This document shows positions 35,523 to 44,664 of a stretch of 64,000 nucleotides of DNA, piece by piece. Source of the stretch: Janthinobacterium sp051380875. Its GTDB lineage: Bacteria; Pseudomonadota; Gammaproteobacteria; Burkholderiales; Burkholderiaceae_D. Within the stretch, counting starts at the first letter, position 1, and every line of letters starts with the position of its first letter. The stretch spans positions 114,559-178,558 of the forward strand of contig NZ_JBNYXW010000015.1 in NCBI RefSeq assembly GCF_051380875.1, in the 5' to 3' direction. Below the pieces are notes generated by a model that did no database searches, had not been told where the DNA came from, and saw only the letters and a program-made list of their open reading frames with translations. The position numbers and the translations under genes were made by a program.

Positions 35523-36119
35523 GGTGGTGGCAGAAAAGGGCGACACCGCTGCCAGGATGGGCGCGGTTGAATAAGGCTTGCGATGATAACAAGCCCATCT
35601 CCAATCTCCCATGATTATTGATGCATAGCAGCATTTTATTTACATGCGCATGGCCACGGCACCTTGGTCGGCTATGTCACTATCGATGGTGACTTGCTGC
35701 CGGGAAAACCGACGCAAGCGCGGCGGCGCGGCACCAGTATTTTTGCAATGACGGCAAGCTGGTCGAAGAAACCATTTATTACATTTAGGACATTCTAATG
35801 TGGGCCTCGCGCGCTGCTGGCATGCCAATTCTGCGCAAAAAACATCATCCACCTGTTACAAAGTGTGAAAATCCATGCTGGAGATTGCTACCAGTAATCT
35901 TTCCCTGTATCTTGCAATCAGGAAATAAAATACAGGAAACCTCCACCCTGTTCCCTCGTATTTCACTCCTGACGATATCCGCGGGCCGCCTTTCCCCCTG
36001 CTGCCGCACACGCCGCATCGATCTGTACTGAATAATTCGAATTACCCGCCCATCTGGCGTTTGCCGCTATCCCATCCGGCAAGCGGTCGCGTGGTTGCGC
36101 CCTTACCAAGGAAAATTGC
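35523..36119. other. Intergenic region between marC and a chemoreceptor gene
   Basis: About 600 bases with lower GC than the flanks. It contains the probable decayed coding fragment at 35650-35788 and otherwise no intact gene that I can support. The last part holds an AAGGA ribosome site for the chemoreceptor; no clear sigma-28 promoter could be found. Confidence 0.5.
35650..35788 (+). pseudogene. Possible decayed coding fragment
   Basis: The + strand reads GHGTLVGYVTIDGDLLPGK in one frame and then, after a frame change, YFCNDGKLVEETIYYI followed by a stop at 35786-35788. Both halves look like natural protein, the second like the C-terminal strand of a small alpha/beta-barrel (NTF2/SnoaL-like) protein. 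No start codon or ribosome site precedes it. It is reported as a frameshifted remnant with low certainty. Confidence 0.25.
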
Positions 36120-37853
36120 ATGCTGTCGAATATAACAATAAAAATGCGCCTGATCGCCACCATGAGTGTGCTGGGCTTGCTGATCGCCGTGCTGGGCGCC
36201 ATGAGCATGATCGGGCTGAAAGCGGCCAACAACAGCTTCAATGAGGTGTACAGCAATCAACTGGCGTCGACCCAGGCGATCGGCGAATCGCAGATTTTCC
36301 TGGGCCGCGCCCGCTTCACCATGGACCGCGTGATGCTGCATCCCGATGCAGCTGAAACCAAGGCTACCTTGGAGCGTGCCGAGCAATTCGTGGAGAGCTC
36401 GAACAAGGGATGGAAGCGTTACTTGGACTTGCCGCAAAGCACAGAAGAAGAGCGCTTGTCCGACGACATGGATAAGAAGCGCAGCGATTACATCAACAAT
36501 GGCTTGCTGGCCCTGGACAAGGCTTTGCGTGAAGGAAGACTCGAACAGGCGGATGCCCTGGTGATGACGGGCTTGTCGCCGCTGTCGCGCGCACTGGAAG
36601 CGTCGGCGGAAACTCTGCTCAAGTACCAGGCCAGCTCGGCCGCCACGATGTACGCAGAGAGCCAGTCCAGCTATCGCACGCAAGTGACCTTGGTGATCAT
36701 CGGCATGGTGGTGGGCGGCTTGCTGATCATTATTTCCAGCATGCTCTTGCTGCGCGCCATCTTCGGTCCGCTGGACCAGGCACTGCGCCACTTTGGCGCC
36801 ATTTCTGACGGCAACCTGGCCAACGATATCGTCGTCTCGCGCCACGATGAGATGGGCGCCTTGCTGACGGGCTTGCAACAGATGCAGGAGCGGCTGTCGA
36901 ACACCGTGCGCGGCGTGCGCGACGGCAGCGGCGCCATCGCCACGGCCAGCAATGAAATCGCCTCGGGCAACCTGGACTTGTCGAGCCGCACGGAACAGCA
37001 GGCGTCGAGCCTGGAAGAAACGGCGTCTTCGCTGGAAGAGCTGACTTCGACCGTCAAGCAAAATTCCGACAATGCGCGCCAGGCGAACCAGCTGGCCGTG
37101 TCCGCATCCAGCGTGGCCGTCAAGGGCGGCGCGCTGGTGGCGCAAGTGGTCGATACCATGGCTTCCATCAGCGCATCGTCGAAAAAGATTGCCGACATCA
37201 TCGGCGTGATCGACGGCATCGCCTTCCAGACCAACATCCTGGCCTTGAATGCGGCTGTGGAAGCGGCGCGTGCCGGCGAGCAGGGCCGTGGCTTTGCCGT
37301 CGTCGCCACGGAAGTGCGCAACCTGGCGCACCGCTCGGCCAGCGCGGCCAAGGACATCAAGGTGCTGATCGAAGCGTCGGTGCAGAATGTGGGCGCCGGT
37401 AGCGAACTGGTCAGCCAGACGGGCACGACCATGAACGAGATCGTTTCGAGCATCGGCCGCGTCACCGACATCATGGCTGAAATCAGCGCCGCTGGCCGCG
37501 AGCAGGAACTGGGCATCGGCCAGATCAATCAGGCCGTGGCGGAAATGGATACCGTGACGCAACAAAATGCGGCGCTGGTGGAAGAAGCGGCGGCCGCCTC
37601 GGAAGCCATGCAGGAGCAGGCGGCGGCGCTGGCCGAAATGGTCAGCATCTTCAAGCTTGACGCCAACCATAGCGGCCCGGCAGCGGCCAAGCCTGCCTTG
37701 CGCAAGCCTGTCGTGGCCGCTGCCAGCACAGCCATGAAACGCCCGCCGTTGCGCCTGGCGACGGCCCGTACTGCCGCCGCACCTGTGGCGGCCGCCAAGC
37801 CACGGCCAGCCAAACCCGCCGCAGACAACAGCGGCGAATGGGAAGAGTTTTAA
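36120..37853 (+). CDS. Methyl-accepting chemotaxis protein (Tar-like 4HB sensor, CheR-tether end)
   Basis: Chemoreceptor of 577 aa. TM1 about 10-30, periplasmic four-helix-bundle sensor with heptad-rich helices, TM2 near 190-210, HAMP, signalling coiled coil with the invariant tip, then an Ala/Pro/Lys linker and a terminal EWEEF pentapeptide for CheR/CheB. AAGGA precedes the start. The sensor differs from that of the gene at 32355, whereas their cytoplasmic halves are nearly identical in long blocks. Confidence 0.9.
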   Translation: MLSNITIKMRLIATMSVLGLLIAVLGAMSMIGLKAANNSFNEVYSNQLASTQAIGESQIFLGRARFTMDRVMLHPDAAETKATLERAEQFVESSNKGWKRYLDLPQSTEEERLSDDMDKKRSDYINNGLLALDKALREGRLEQADALVMTGLSPLSRALEASAETLLKYQASSAATMYAESQSSYRTQVTLVIIGMVVGGLLIIISSMLLLRAIFGPLDQALRHFGAISDGNLANDIVVSRHDEMGALLTGLQQMQERLSNTVRGVRDGSGAIATASNEIASGNLDLSSRTEQQASSLEETASSLEELTSTVKQNSDNARQANQLAVSASSVAVKGGALVAQVVDTMASISASSKKIADIIGVIDGIAFQTNILALNAAVEAARAGEQGRGFAVVATEVRNLAHRSASAAKDIKVLIEASVQNVGAGSELVSQTGTTMNEIVSSIGRVTDIMAEISAAGREQELGIGQINQAVAEMDTVTQQNAALVEEAAAASEAMQEQAAALAEMVSIFKLDANHSGPAAAKPALRKPVVAAASTAMKRPPLRLATARTAAAPVAAAKPRPAKPAADNSGEWEEF

Positions 37854-37854
37854 G

Positions 37855-39006
37855 TTATTCAGGCCCCAGGGCCACCCTGCTGCCCTGTTCCTGCAATAGC
37901 GCCGCTTCGGCCAAGGCCTGGGCGTGCGCTTCTTCCGCTGCCTGTTCGGCTTTCTCAAAAGCATCGTGGCGCGCCTGCAATGCCGCGCGGGCGCGCACGA
38001 AGACGATCTTGATGGCCGCCATCACGGGCACGGACAGGAAGATGCCCACCACGCCACCGAGCTGGTCGCCTGCCAGCAAGCCGACGATCACCATCAGCGG
38101 GCTCACTTCCACGCCTTCGCTCATCAAATACGGGTTGACCACGTAATCCTGGAACAAACGGTAGGCGGCGATAAAGCCGATCAGCCAGAACACGTGGTCA
38201 AAGCCGCTGAAACCGGCCACCACTACGGCGATGACGGCGGCCGCCAGCGGGCCGGCAAACGGGATGAATTCCAGCAAGGCGGCGGCACCGGCCAGCAGCA
38301 AGCCGTAGGGCACGCCCATCAGGGAAAAAGCGATGCTATAGGAAACAAAGGTGGCGATCGACAACAGCAGCAGGGCGCGCACATAGCGCGACAGCAGCAC
38401 GTCGAGGTCGTCGATGATGGCGCCCCATAATTTCCTGTTGGGACGGTTCAACAAGGACAGCAAGCCGTCGCGCATGTCCGGCCCTTCCTTGATCAGCAAA
38501 AAGCTCAGCACGGGCACCAGCACCAGATAGATCAGGTTGCTGGCCGCATGCATTACCGTCAATCCCAGTTCCTTCGCCAGCGGCATGGCTTGCCCGGTGC
38601 CGCTGCTCAGCTGTTCCTGCATGAACGCTAAAATACGCGCACGCAGCGGTTCCATGAATTCTGGCAGGGGGAGGCGCTCGGCAAAATTATTGCCTTTCAG
38701 CAAGGTTGGCAACTGCGCGCTGAGCTTGGTGGCCTCCGCCTCGATACGGGCGCCGAAAATCGACCCTAATATTGCTACCAGCAGCACCACGACGAAGAAA
38801 ACGATGGCGATGGCGGCCGTGCGCGGCAGGCGCTTCGGGCCGTGGCGTTCCAGCAATTGAATCAGCGGATACACGAGGTAGCTGAAGAAAATCGCAAACA
38901 CCACTACGATCAGGGTCGACGAGACTTGATACGTGAGGAACAGCAGGAGCAGGATCAAAAACGCCGTCCACACCATCTTGGCGACGCGCAGGTTAAAACC
39001 GAACAT
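37855..39006 (-). CDS. AI-2E family transporter (PerM/TqsA-like)
   Basis: Membrane protein of 383 aa with about eight transmembrane helices in the AI-2E transporter family: N-terminal pair (ILLLLFLTYQVSSTLIVVVF), extended loop, and the C-terminal block with LLEFIPFAGPLAAAV and DQLGGVVGIFLSVPVMA. The C-terminus is a charged Ala/Glu-rich helix. Start 39006 follows AAGGAA. Members include autoinducer exporters and Na+/H+ antiporters; the substrate is not predictable. Confidence 0.83.
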   Translation of the reverse strand: MFGFNLRVAKMVWTAFLILLLLFLTYQVSSTLIVVVFAIFFSYLVYPLIQLLERHGPKRLPRTAAIAIVFFVVVLLVAILGSIFGARIEAEATKLSAQLPTLLKGNNFAERLPLPEFMEPLRARILAFMQEQLSSGTGQAMPLAKELGLTVMHAASNLIYLVLVPVLSFLLIKEGPDMRDGLLSLLNRPNRKLWGAIIDDLDVLLSRYVRALLLLSIATFVSYSIAFSLMGVPYGLLLAGAAALLEFIPFAGPLAAAVIAVVVAGFSGFDHVFWLIGFIAAYRLFQDYVVNPYLMSEGVEVSPLMVIVGLLAGDQLGGVVGIFLSVPVMAAIKIVFVRARAALQARHDAFEKAEQAAEEAHAQALAEAALLQEQGSRVALGPE

Positions 39007-39205
39007 AAAATTCCTTAGGCAGAGAATGCTACTCAAGCGTGGCTGTGCTTGATGAGGGCGGTGGGCAGGGCAGGAACCGGGCAGCGCCGCACGATTGGAA
39101 ATCATACCGCAAAGTGCCAAAATGCCATGCTCTTGTACGGGGCGGCAATGCTTTCAGACGTCGGGGGTGACGGCTGGATGCTGCGTGGCGGAATCGTGAA
39201 ACTTG

Positions 39206-40267
39206 CTATGCTGCATTTAATACATAACGGTTCTTGCCGCTCTTCTTGGCCACGTACAGCGATTCATCGGCGCGCCGGTAGCTGTGCGACAAATCGACTT
39301 CCTTGAGCAATTCCGCCAGGCCGATGCTGATGGACACCTTGCGTTCCGGCACGAAAGCCGCCTCGACGCTATCGACCAGCTGTGCGGCGAAGGCACACGC
39401 GGCCTGCTTTTCTCCCTGGTAGATGACGGCGAACTCTTCGCCCCCCAGGCGGCCGCACAGGTGATCGCCCGACAGCCCGGCGATCACGTCGGCGATCTTT
39501 TTCAATACTTCATCGCCGGCGTCATGCCCATATGCATCATTGATCTTCTTGAAATCGTCGATGTCGATCATCAGGAAAAACGCGGGCAGCTGGGCCGTGT
39601 GCTGCAGGGCGCGTGCGCTTTGCGTGAACATGCGGCGGTTGTTGAGCCCGGTCAAGCCATCCGTGTAAGCCATCGTCGCCAGGTCGCGCTGGGCGCGATA
39701 GTTGTTGATACGCAAGACGAGAAAATAGATATTCAGCGCCAGGCCGATGATCACGCTGATGGTGACGGCCAGCACGGGCCAGTACTCGTCGGCCCGCTGC
39801 GCGTGCACGGGAAAATGCCCCAGCCCTAGTATGGCCCACACGCCCAGCGATACGCCCAGGTAATACGCGATGCCGCTGAAGATGGGCGCCGTCGTCAAGG
39901 TGATCATCACGCCCAGCGGCAGCACCCAGAAAGCGGGATCTTCCGTGCCCAGCATCAAGACGCGAAAGCCGAAACCGATGAACAATACGCTGATGGTGCC
40001 GCTGACGATGATCGCTTGCAGCGACTTCGCATACGCCGCCATCACCAGCCCGATCAGCATGCCTGTCGCGGCCAGCGCGGCATTCGCATAATCGAGCGAG
40101 GCGCGCGGCTGCGTCAGTGAAAACGTGATCGTCCAGCTGGCCAGGCCAAAGGTCAGGATGGCTATCGAAATGAAATGCAGTTCCTTGAAAAAGCGCTGCT
40201 GCTGCTCCGGTTCTCCTGAAAAGAACAGGTAATACAAGGCAGGAGACAGGTTGCGCGAATTGAACAT
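39206..40267 (-). CDS. Membrane-bound diguanylate cyclase (GGDEF)
   Basis: 353 aa. Six hydrophobic helices occupy about residues 30-195, followed by a GGDEF domain with catalytic GGEEF (in CGRLGGEEFAVIY) and the substrate motif DDFKKINDAYGHDAGDE; it should make cyclic di-GMP. The inhibitory I-site RxxD expected five residues before GGEEF is not present (the region reads LSGDHLCGR). The start at 40267 (MFNSRNLSPALYY) is preferred over an upstream frame. The membrane part is MASE-like but the exact family is uncertain. Confidence 0.83.
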   Translation of the reverse strand: MFNSRNLSPALYYLFFSGEPEQQQRFFKELHFISIAILTFGLASWTITFSLTQPRASLDYANAALAATGMLIGLVMAAYAKSLQAIIVSGTISVLFIGFGFRVLMLGTEDPAFWVLPLGVMITLTTAPIFSGIAYYLGVSLGVWAILGLGHFPVHAQRADEYWPVLAVTISVIIGLALNIYFLVLRINNYRAQRDLATMAYTDGLTGLNNRRMFTQSARALQHTAQLPAFFLMIDIDDFKKINDAYGHDAGDEVLKKIADVIAGLSGDHLCGRLGGEEFAVIYQGEKQAACAFAAQLVDSVEAAFVPERKVSISIGLAELLKEVDLSHSYRRADESLYVAKKSGKNRYVLNAA

Positions 40268-40783
40268 TGCATTCGTCCAGGCAGACAGAGCCTTGCGGCT
40301 AGGGCGCCTCCCGGCAACGGCAGGCGGCATGGCATGCGCGCAAGTTAGTTGCGCTCAGGAACTAGTGTACTGGTTTCTTGGGGGAGTGGTATGGAGACTT
40401 TTAGTTATCGATGGCAAGTTGGAGCAAGTGCGGAAAACGTTTGGCGAGGTGTTGTGGCCCAAGGTGGCCTGATATCGCTAAAGTAAAATAAGATTCGTAT
40501 TATTTCATTTTTAAGTTCAAGTTAAAATAAAGCCTCACTCAATTTTAACTTCCCCAAACCTATGGAACGCGGACTCACAGGCGCTTAGCCCCGGTCTAGA
40601 AAATCCTTGGCATCTCGTCCCGAACCACAACCAGCATCCAGCACGCATCCGCCAGTACTAACTACAGACAAAAAACGGTCATGTAATATGGACATATCGA
40701 CGCTGACGGTATTGTTAAAAAAGCTAAGCGCGTTTTGATTGTAGTAAGTAAGGGTTGATGTCATTGTTTTGGTCAGTATGATC
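40268..40783. other. AT-rich intergenic region before gyrB
   Basis: About 520 bases. The part from about 40470 to 40790 is markedly AT-rich for this chromosome, which points to foreign origin, and contains the truncated methyltransferase. No intact gene is supported in 40268-40584. Confidence 0.6.
40585..40764 (-). pseudogene. Truncated SAM-dependent methyltransferase (N-terminal fragment)
   Basis: 59 codons read MTSTLTYYNQNALSFF and onward to CVLDAGCGSGRDAKDFL, the SAM-binding motif I of class I methyltransferases, then a stop just after LDRG. A full enzyme needs about 120-150 further residues, none of which appear downstream in any frame. Base composition is AT-rich, unlike neighbours. The fragment follows the gyrB terminator on the same strand. 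It is best read as the remnant of a horizontally acquired gene that was cut by a deletion. Confidence 0.6.
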
Positions 40784-40811
40784 AAAAAAAAGGCGACACA
40801 TAGTGTCGCCT
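40784..40811 (-). terminator. Intrinsic terminator after gyrB
   Basis: AGGCGACAC-ATA-GTGTCGCCT perfect stem followed on the minus strand by TTTTTTT; 18 bases beyond the gyrB stop. Confidence 0.92.
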
Positions 40812-40829
40812 GATGTTTATAAATACTAT

Positions 40830-43328
40830 TTAAACATCAATATTCCCCGCCCGCAACGCATTATTCTCAATGAACGCGCGGCGTGGTTCCACGTCGTCGC
40901 CCATCAAGGTAGTGAAGATTTGATCTGCCGCAATGGCGTCTTCGATCTGTACTTTCAGCAAACGGCGCACGGTCGGGTCCATCGTGGTTTCCCACAGTTG
41001 TTCCGGGTTCATTTCGCCCAGACCCTTGTAGCGCTGTTTCGAGACGGTGCGTTCGGCTTCGTCGCGCAGCCATTGCATGGCTTGGTGGAAGTCGGCGACG
41101 GCAATTTCCTTGACGCGTTCGCCTTCGCCGCGGCGCACGAATGCGCCTTCGCCCATCAGGCCTTCGAAGGTGGCGGCGCCGGTGCTCAGCACGGCGTAGT
41201 CGGGGCCTTGCACGAAGTCGGCGTCGATGGCGCTGACTTTCACGTTACCGTGGTGCATGCGCTCGATGCGCAGTATGTGTCGTTCCGACAGCTCGTCGGA
41301 GCGCACGTGCACGCTGACGGCCGGGTCGTTGATGGCCGTTTGCAGGGCCTTGGCCGAGGTTTCCGCCAGTTCCAGCGTCGACAGGTCCAGCTGCACGCCC
41401 GTCATGATGGCGGTCAGGGCGGCACGGTCGATGACGCGCGTCAAACGCATCATGATGCTGTTCGACAGGTTGAACTTGCGCACCAGTTCGGCCAGGGTTT
41501 CGCCGGAAATGCCTTCTGCGCCTTCGCGCGGCACCAGCACGGCCGTGTTCAGCGCCACCGTCATCATGTAGCTGGCTTCTTCGGCGTCATCTTTCAGATA
41601 GCGCTCGTCGCGGCCGGCTTTCACTTTGTACAGCGGCGGTTGCGCGATGTAAATGTGGCCGCGCTCGACCAGTTGCGGCATCTGGCGGTAGAACAGCGTC
41701 AGCAGCAGGGTACGGATGTGGGCGCCGTCGACGTCTGCATCAGTCATGATGATGATGCGGTGGTAGCGCAGTTTTTCGACGTTGAATTCGTCCGGTCCGA
41801 TCGAGGTGCCGAGCGTGGCGATCAGGGTGGTGATCTGCTCGGACGAGAGCATTTTCTCGAAACGGGCTTTTTCCACGTTCAGCACTTTACCGCGCAGCGG
41901 CAAGATCGCCTGGAACTTGCGGTCGCGGCCCTGTTTTGCCGAGCCACCTGCCGAGTCACCCTCGACGATGTACAGTTCGCACAGGGCGGGATCTTTTTCC
42001 TGGCAATCGGCCAGCTTGGCCGACAGGCCCAGGCCGTCCATGATGCCTTTGCGGCGCGTCAGGTCGCGCGCCTTGCGGGCCGCTTCGCGCGCGCGCGCCG
42101 CTTCGACGATCTTGCCGCAAATGATCTTGGCGTCGTTCGGTTTTTCCTGCAGGTAATCGGACAGGGTCTTGGCGACGATCTCTTCGACCGGGCCGCGCAC
42201 TTCGGAGGACACCAGTTTGTCTTTCGTCTGCGACGAGAATTTCGGTTCCGGCACTTTCACCGACAGTACGCAAGTGAGGCCTTCGCGCATGTCGTCGCCG
42301 CTGATTTCCACTTTCGCCTTCTTGGCGAAATCGTGTTCATCGATGTATTTGTTGATCACGCGCGTCATCGCCGCGCGCAGGCCCGTCAGGTGGGTGCCGC
42401 CGTCGCGCTGCGGGATGTTATTCGTAAAGCACAGCACCTGTTCGTTGTAGGCATCATTCCACTGCATCGACACATCGACCGAGATGTTCGTGCCCTGGTC
42501 CGACAGGCGCTCGCCCGTGGCCTGGAAGATGGTCGGGTGCAACACCGATTTGGCCTTGTTGATGTATTCGACGAAGCCGCGCGTGCCGCCTTCGAAGGCG
42601 AAGATTTCTTCCTTGCCCGTGCGCTGGTCGGACAATTTGATCTTGACGCCATTGTTCAGGAAGGACAGTTCGCGGATGCGCTTGGCCAGGATTTCGTAGT
42701 GGAATTCCACATGCGTGAAGATTTCTTCGTCGGCCCAGAAATGCACGTCGGTGCCGCGCTTGTCGGTGTCGCCGATGACTTTGATCGGCGAGGTGGCGAT
42801 GTCGCCGACCATGACGATCTGGCGGTCTTGCGGCACGCCGCGCACGAATTCCATGTGATGCACTTTGCCATCGCGGCGGATGGTCAGTTTCAGCAATTTC
42901 GACAGGCCATTGACGCAGGACACACCCACGCCATGCAAACCGCCCGATACTTTGTACGAGTTCTGGTCGAACTTGCCGCCCGCGTGCAATTCGGTCATGA
43001 CGATTTCCGCCGCCGAACGCTTCGGATCGTGCTTGTCGTCCATTTTCAGGCCGGTCGGCACGCCGCGGCCATTGTCGGTGATCGAGATCGAATTGTCGCT
43101 GTGGATGGTGACGTGGATGTCCGTGCAGTGGCCGGCCAGCGATTCATCGATCGAGTTGTCCAGCACTTCGAATACCAGGTGGTGCAAGCCAGTGCCGTCC
43201 GAGGTGTCGCCAATGTACATGCCCGGGCGTTTGCGTACGGCTTCCAGGCCTTCCAGGATCTGGATGGAGGAGGCGCCGTATTCTTCCGTGCTGGCCTGGA
43301 TCGGGGTGTCTTGTGGATTCTCGGACAT
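40830..43328 (-). CDS. gyrB: DNA gyrase subunit B
   Basis: ATPase subunit of gyrase, 832 aa. GHKL ATPase motifs (VLDNSIDE, DNGRGVP, GLHGVGVS), the transducer domain, then the TOPRIM domain with EGDSAGG and DADVDG, and the conserved C-terminus EPRRAFIENNAL. The start at 43328 (MSENPQ) has only a weak GAGAAAG site. It follows dnaN, and a long hairpin lies between the two genes. Length matches the usual ~830 aa of beta-proteobacterial GyrB. Confidence 0.97.
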   Translation of the reverse strand: MSENPQDTPIQASTEEYGASSIQILEGLEAVRKRPGMYIGDTSDGTGLHHLVFEVLDNSIDESLAGHCTDIHVTIHSDNSISITDNGRGVPTGLKMDDKHDPKRSAAEIVMTELHAGGKFDQNSYKVSGGLHGVGVSCVNGLSKLLKLTIRRDGKVHHMEFVRGVPQDRQIVMVGDIATSPIKVIGDTDKRGTDVHFWADEEIFTHVEFHYEILAKRIRELSFLNNGVKIKLSDQRTGKEEIFAFEGGTRGFVEYINKAKSVLHPTIFQATGERLSDQGTNISVDVSMQWNDAYNEQVLCFTNNIPQRDGGTHLTGLRAAMTRVINKYIDEHDFAKKAKVEISGDDMREGLTCVLSVKVPEPKFSSQTKDKLVSSEVRGPVEEIVAKTLSDYLQEKPNDAKIICGKIVEAARAREAARKARDLTRRKGIMDGLGLSAKLADCQEKDPALCELYIVEGDSAGGSAKQGRDRKFQAILPLRGKVLNVEKARFEKMLSSEQITTLIATLGTSIGPDEFNVEKLRYHRIIIMTDADVDGAHIRTLLLTLFYRQMPQLVERGHIYIAQPPLYKVKAGRDERYLKDDAEEASYMMTVALNTAVLVPREGAEGISGETLAELVRKFNLSNSIMMRLTRVIDRAALTAIMTGVQLDLSTLELAETSAKALQTAINDPAVSVHVRSDELSERHILRIERMHHGNVKVSAIDADFVQGPDYAVLSTGAATFEGLMGEGAFVRRGEGERVKEIAVADFHQAMQWLRDEAERTVSKQRYKGLGEMNPEQLWETTMDPTVRRLLKVQIEDAIAADQIFTTLMGDDVEPRRAFIENNALRAGNIDV

Positions 43329-43360
43329 GGACTGCTTTCTCAAATAACGATTACTGATTG

Positions 43361-43391
43361 CTGGGGTCGGACCCTGTGGGTCCGGCCCCAG
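43361..43391. repeat. Long inverted repeat between dnaN and gyrB
   Basis: CTGGGGTCGGACCC-TGT-GGGTCCGGCCCCAG: 14-base arms with one mismatch (G-U pairing possible in RNA) and a 3-base loop, 32 bases before the gyrB start. No U-run follows on either strand, so it is not a typical intrinsic terminator. It resembles GGGTC-type intergenic palindromes of Burkholderiales. Confidence 0.6.
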
Positions 43392-43417
43392 TTCTTGCAT
43401 TGGGTCTCGGCTGAAGC

Positions 43418-44524
43418 TTAAATCCGCATCGGCATGACGACATACTTGAAGTCGGCATTGTCAGGGATGGAGACGAGTGCGGACGAATTCGAGTCGCCCA
43501 GCGCGATGTTGACATATTCGCACTTCAGATTGTTCAGCACGTCCAGCAGGTACGTCACGTTGAAGCCGATGTCGACGGAATCGCCGCCGTAGTCGATTTC
43601 CAGCTCTTCGACCGCTTCTTCCTGGTCCGCATTGGTCGAGCTGATCTTCATGCTGCCCGGGGTGATGATGCAGCGCACGCCCTTGAACTTGTCGCTCGTC
43701 ATGATGGCAGCGCGTTGCAGCGAGCGCAGCAATTCATCGCGGCCGATCGTGAAGTCGTTTTTATAGCCTTTTGGAATCACCCGCGTGTAGTCGGGGAACT
43801 TGCCTTCCACCAGTTTCGAGATCAGCTCGATGTCGGCAAAGGTCAGTTTCACCTGGTTGGCGGCGATGTCCAGTTGCACCGGCTCATCGTTCTCTTCCAG
43901 CAGACGCTGCAGTTCGATGATGGTCTTGCGCGGGATGATGACTTCCTGGCGCGCAAAAGTTTGCTCGGTGGCAACCTGGCAAAACGCCAGGCGGTGGCCA
44001 TCGGTGGCCACGGCGATGACATTATTGCCATCCAATACCAGCAGCAAGCCGTTCAGGTAATAGCGGATGTCTTGCTGCGCCATCGAGAAATGCACCATGT
44101 TGAACAGGTGTTTCAGCGTTTTCTGGGGCAGGGTGACGGAAGCGTTGTAGCTTTCCGCCTGTTGCACGGTAGGAAACTCTTCCGCCGCCAGGGTTTGCAG
44201 CGCGAAGCGCGACTTGCCCGTTTGCACGGTCAGGCGCTTGTTGAGCAAGGTCATCGTGACGTCGCCCGATTCGGGCAGCGCGCGCAAAATATCGAGCAGC
44301 TTGCGTGCGGCCACGGTGGTGCCGGTGACGTCCGCGCCGGAGCCGATTTGCGCGTGCGTGGTGATCTGCACTTCGGTGTCGGTCGACAGGAAGGAGACAT
44401 TTTCACCGTCTTTGCGGATGAGGATATTGGCCAGAATCGGCATAGTGTGCCGACGCTCGACAATACCGCTCACGATCTGCAGTGGCCGGAGAAGGGTATC
44501 TCGGGTGGTTTTGACCAATTGCAT
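43418..44524 (-). CDS. dnaN: DNA polymerase III beta subunit (sliding clamp)
   Basis: 368 aa, beginning MQLVKTTRDTLLRPLQIVSGIVERRHT-like clamp N-terminus and ending VMPMRI, the conserved C-terminus that touches clamp-loader partners. The start at 44524 follows GAGGA and gives the family's usual length; a longer frame starting 16 codons earlier is not needed. It lies between dnaA and gyrB, all on the minus strand and moving away from the origin. Confidence 0.96.
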   Translation of the reverse strand: MQLVKTTRDTLLRPLQIVSGIVERRHTMPILANILIRKDGENVSFLSTDTEVQITTHAQIGSGADVTGTTVAARKLLDILRALPESGDVTMTLLNKRLTVQTGKSRFALQTLAAEEFPTVQQAESYNASVTLPQKTLKHLFNMVHFSMAQQDIRYYLNGLLLVLDGNNVIAVATDGHRLAFCQVATEQTFARQEVIIPRKTIIELQRLLEENDEPVQLDIAANQVKLTFADIELISKLVEGKFPDYTRVIPKGYKNDFTIGRDELLRSLQRAAIMTSDKFKGVRCIITPGSMKISSTNADQEEAVEELEIDYGGDSVDIGFNVTYLLDVLNNLKCEYVNIALGDSNSSALVSIPDNADFKYVVMPMRI

Positions 44525-44664
44525 ATTTATCCTCAATGTATGGGTATGAAGTTTAACGTAATATTTTAACAATCATTGCAAGGGGCGCCCGGCAGGCCAT
44601 GCGGTGCTCTCCCAGATAATAAGGGTAAAGCACGTTTTGAGCCAGCCTTGCCCAGCAGGCGTGC

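Noticed and set aside
35640..35852. 70-codon minus-strand frame with CxxC pairs (CPKCNKWFLRPACRHC)
   Set aside because: It overlaps the stronger plus-strand remnant, has no ribosome site, and the cysteines come from a GC-rich tract.
40803..43421. Very long open frame (about 870 codons) on the strand opposite gyrB
   Set aside because: It is the antisense of gyrB, a common artefact in high-GC genes; no ribosome site and no recognisable domains.
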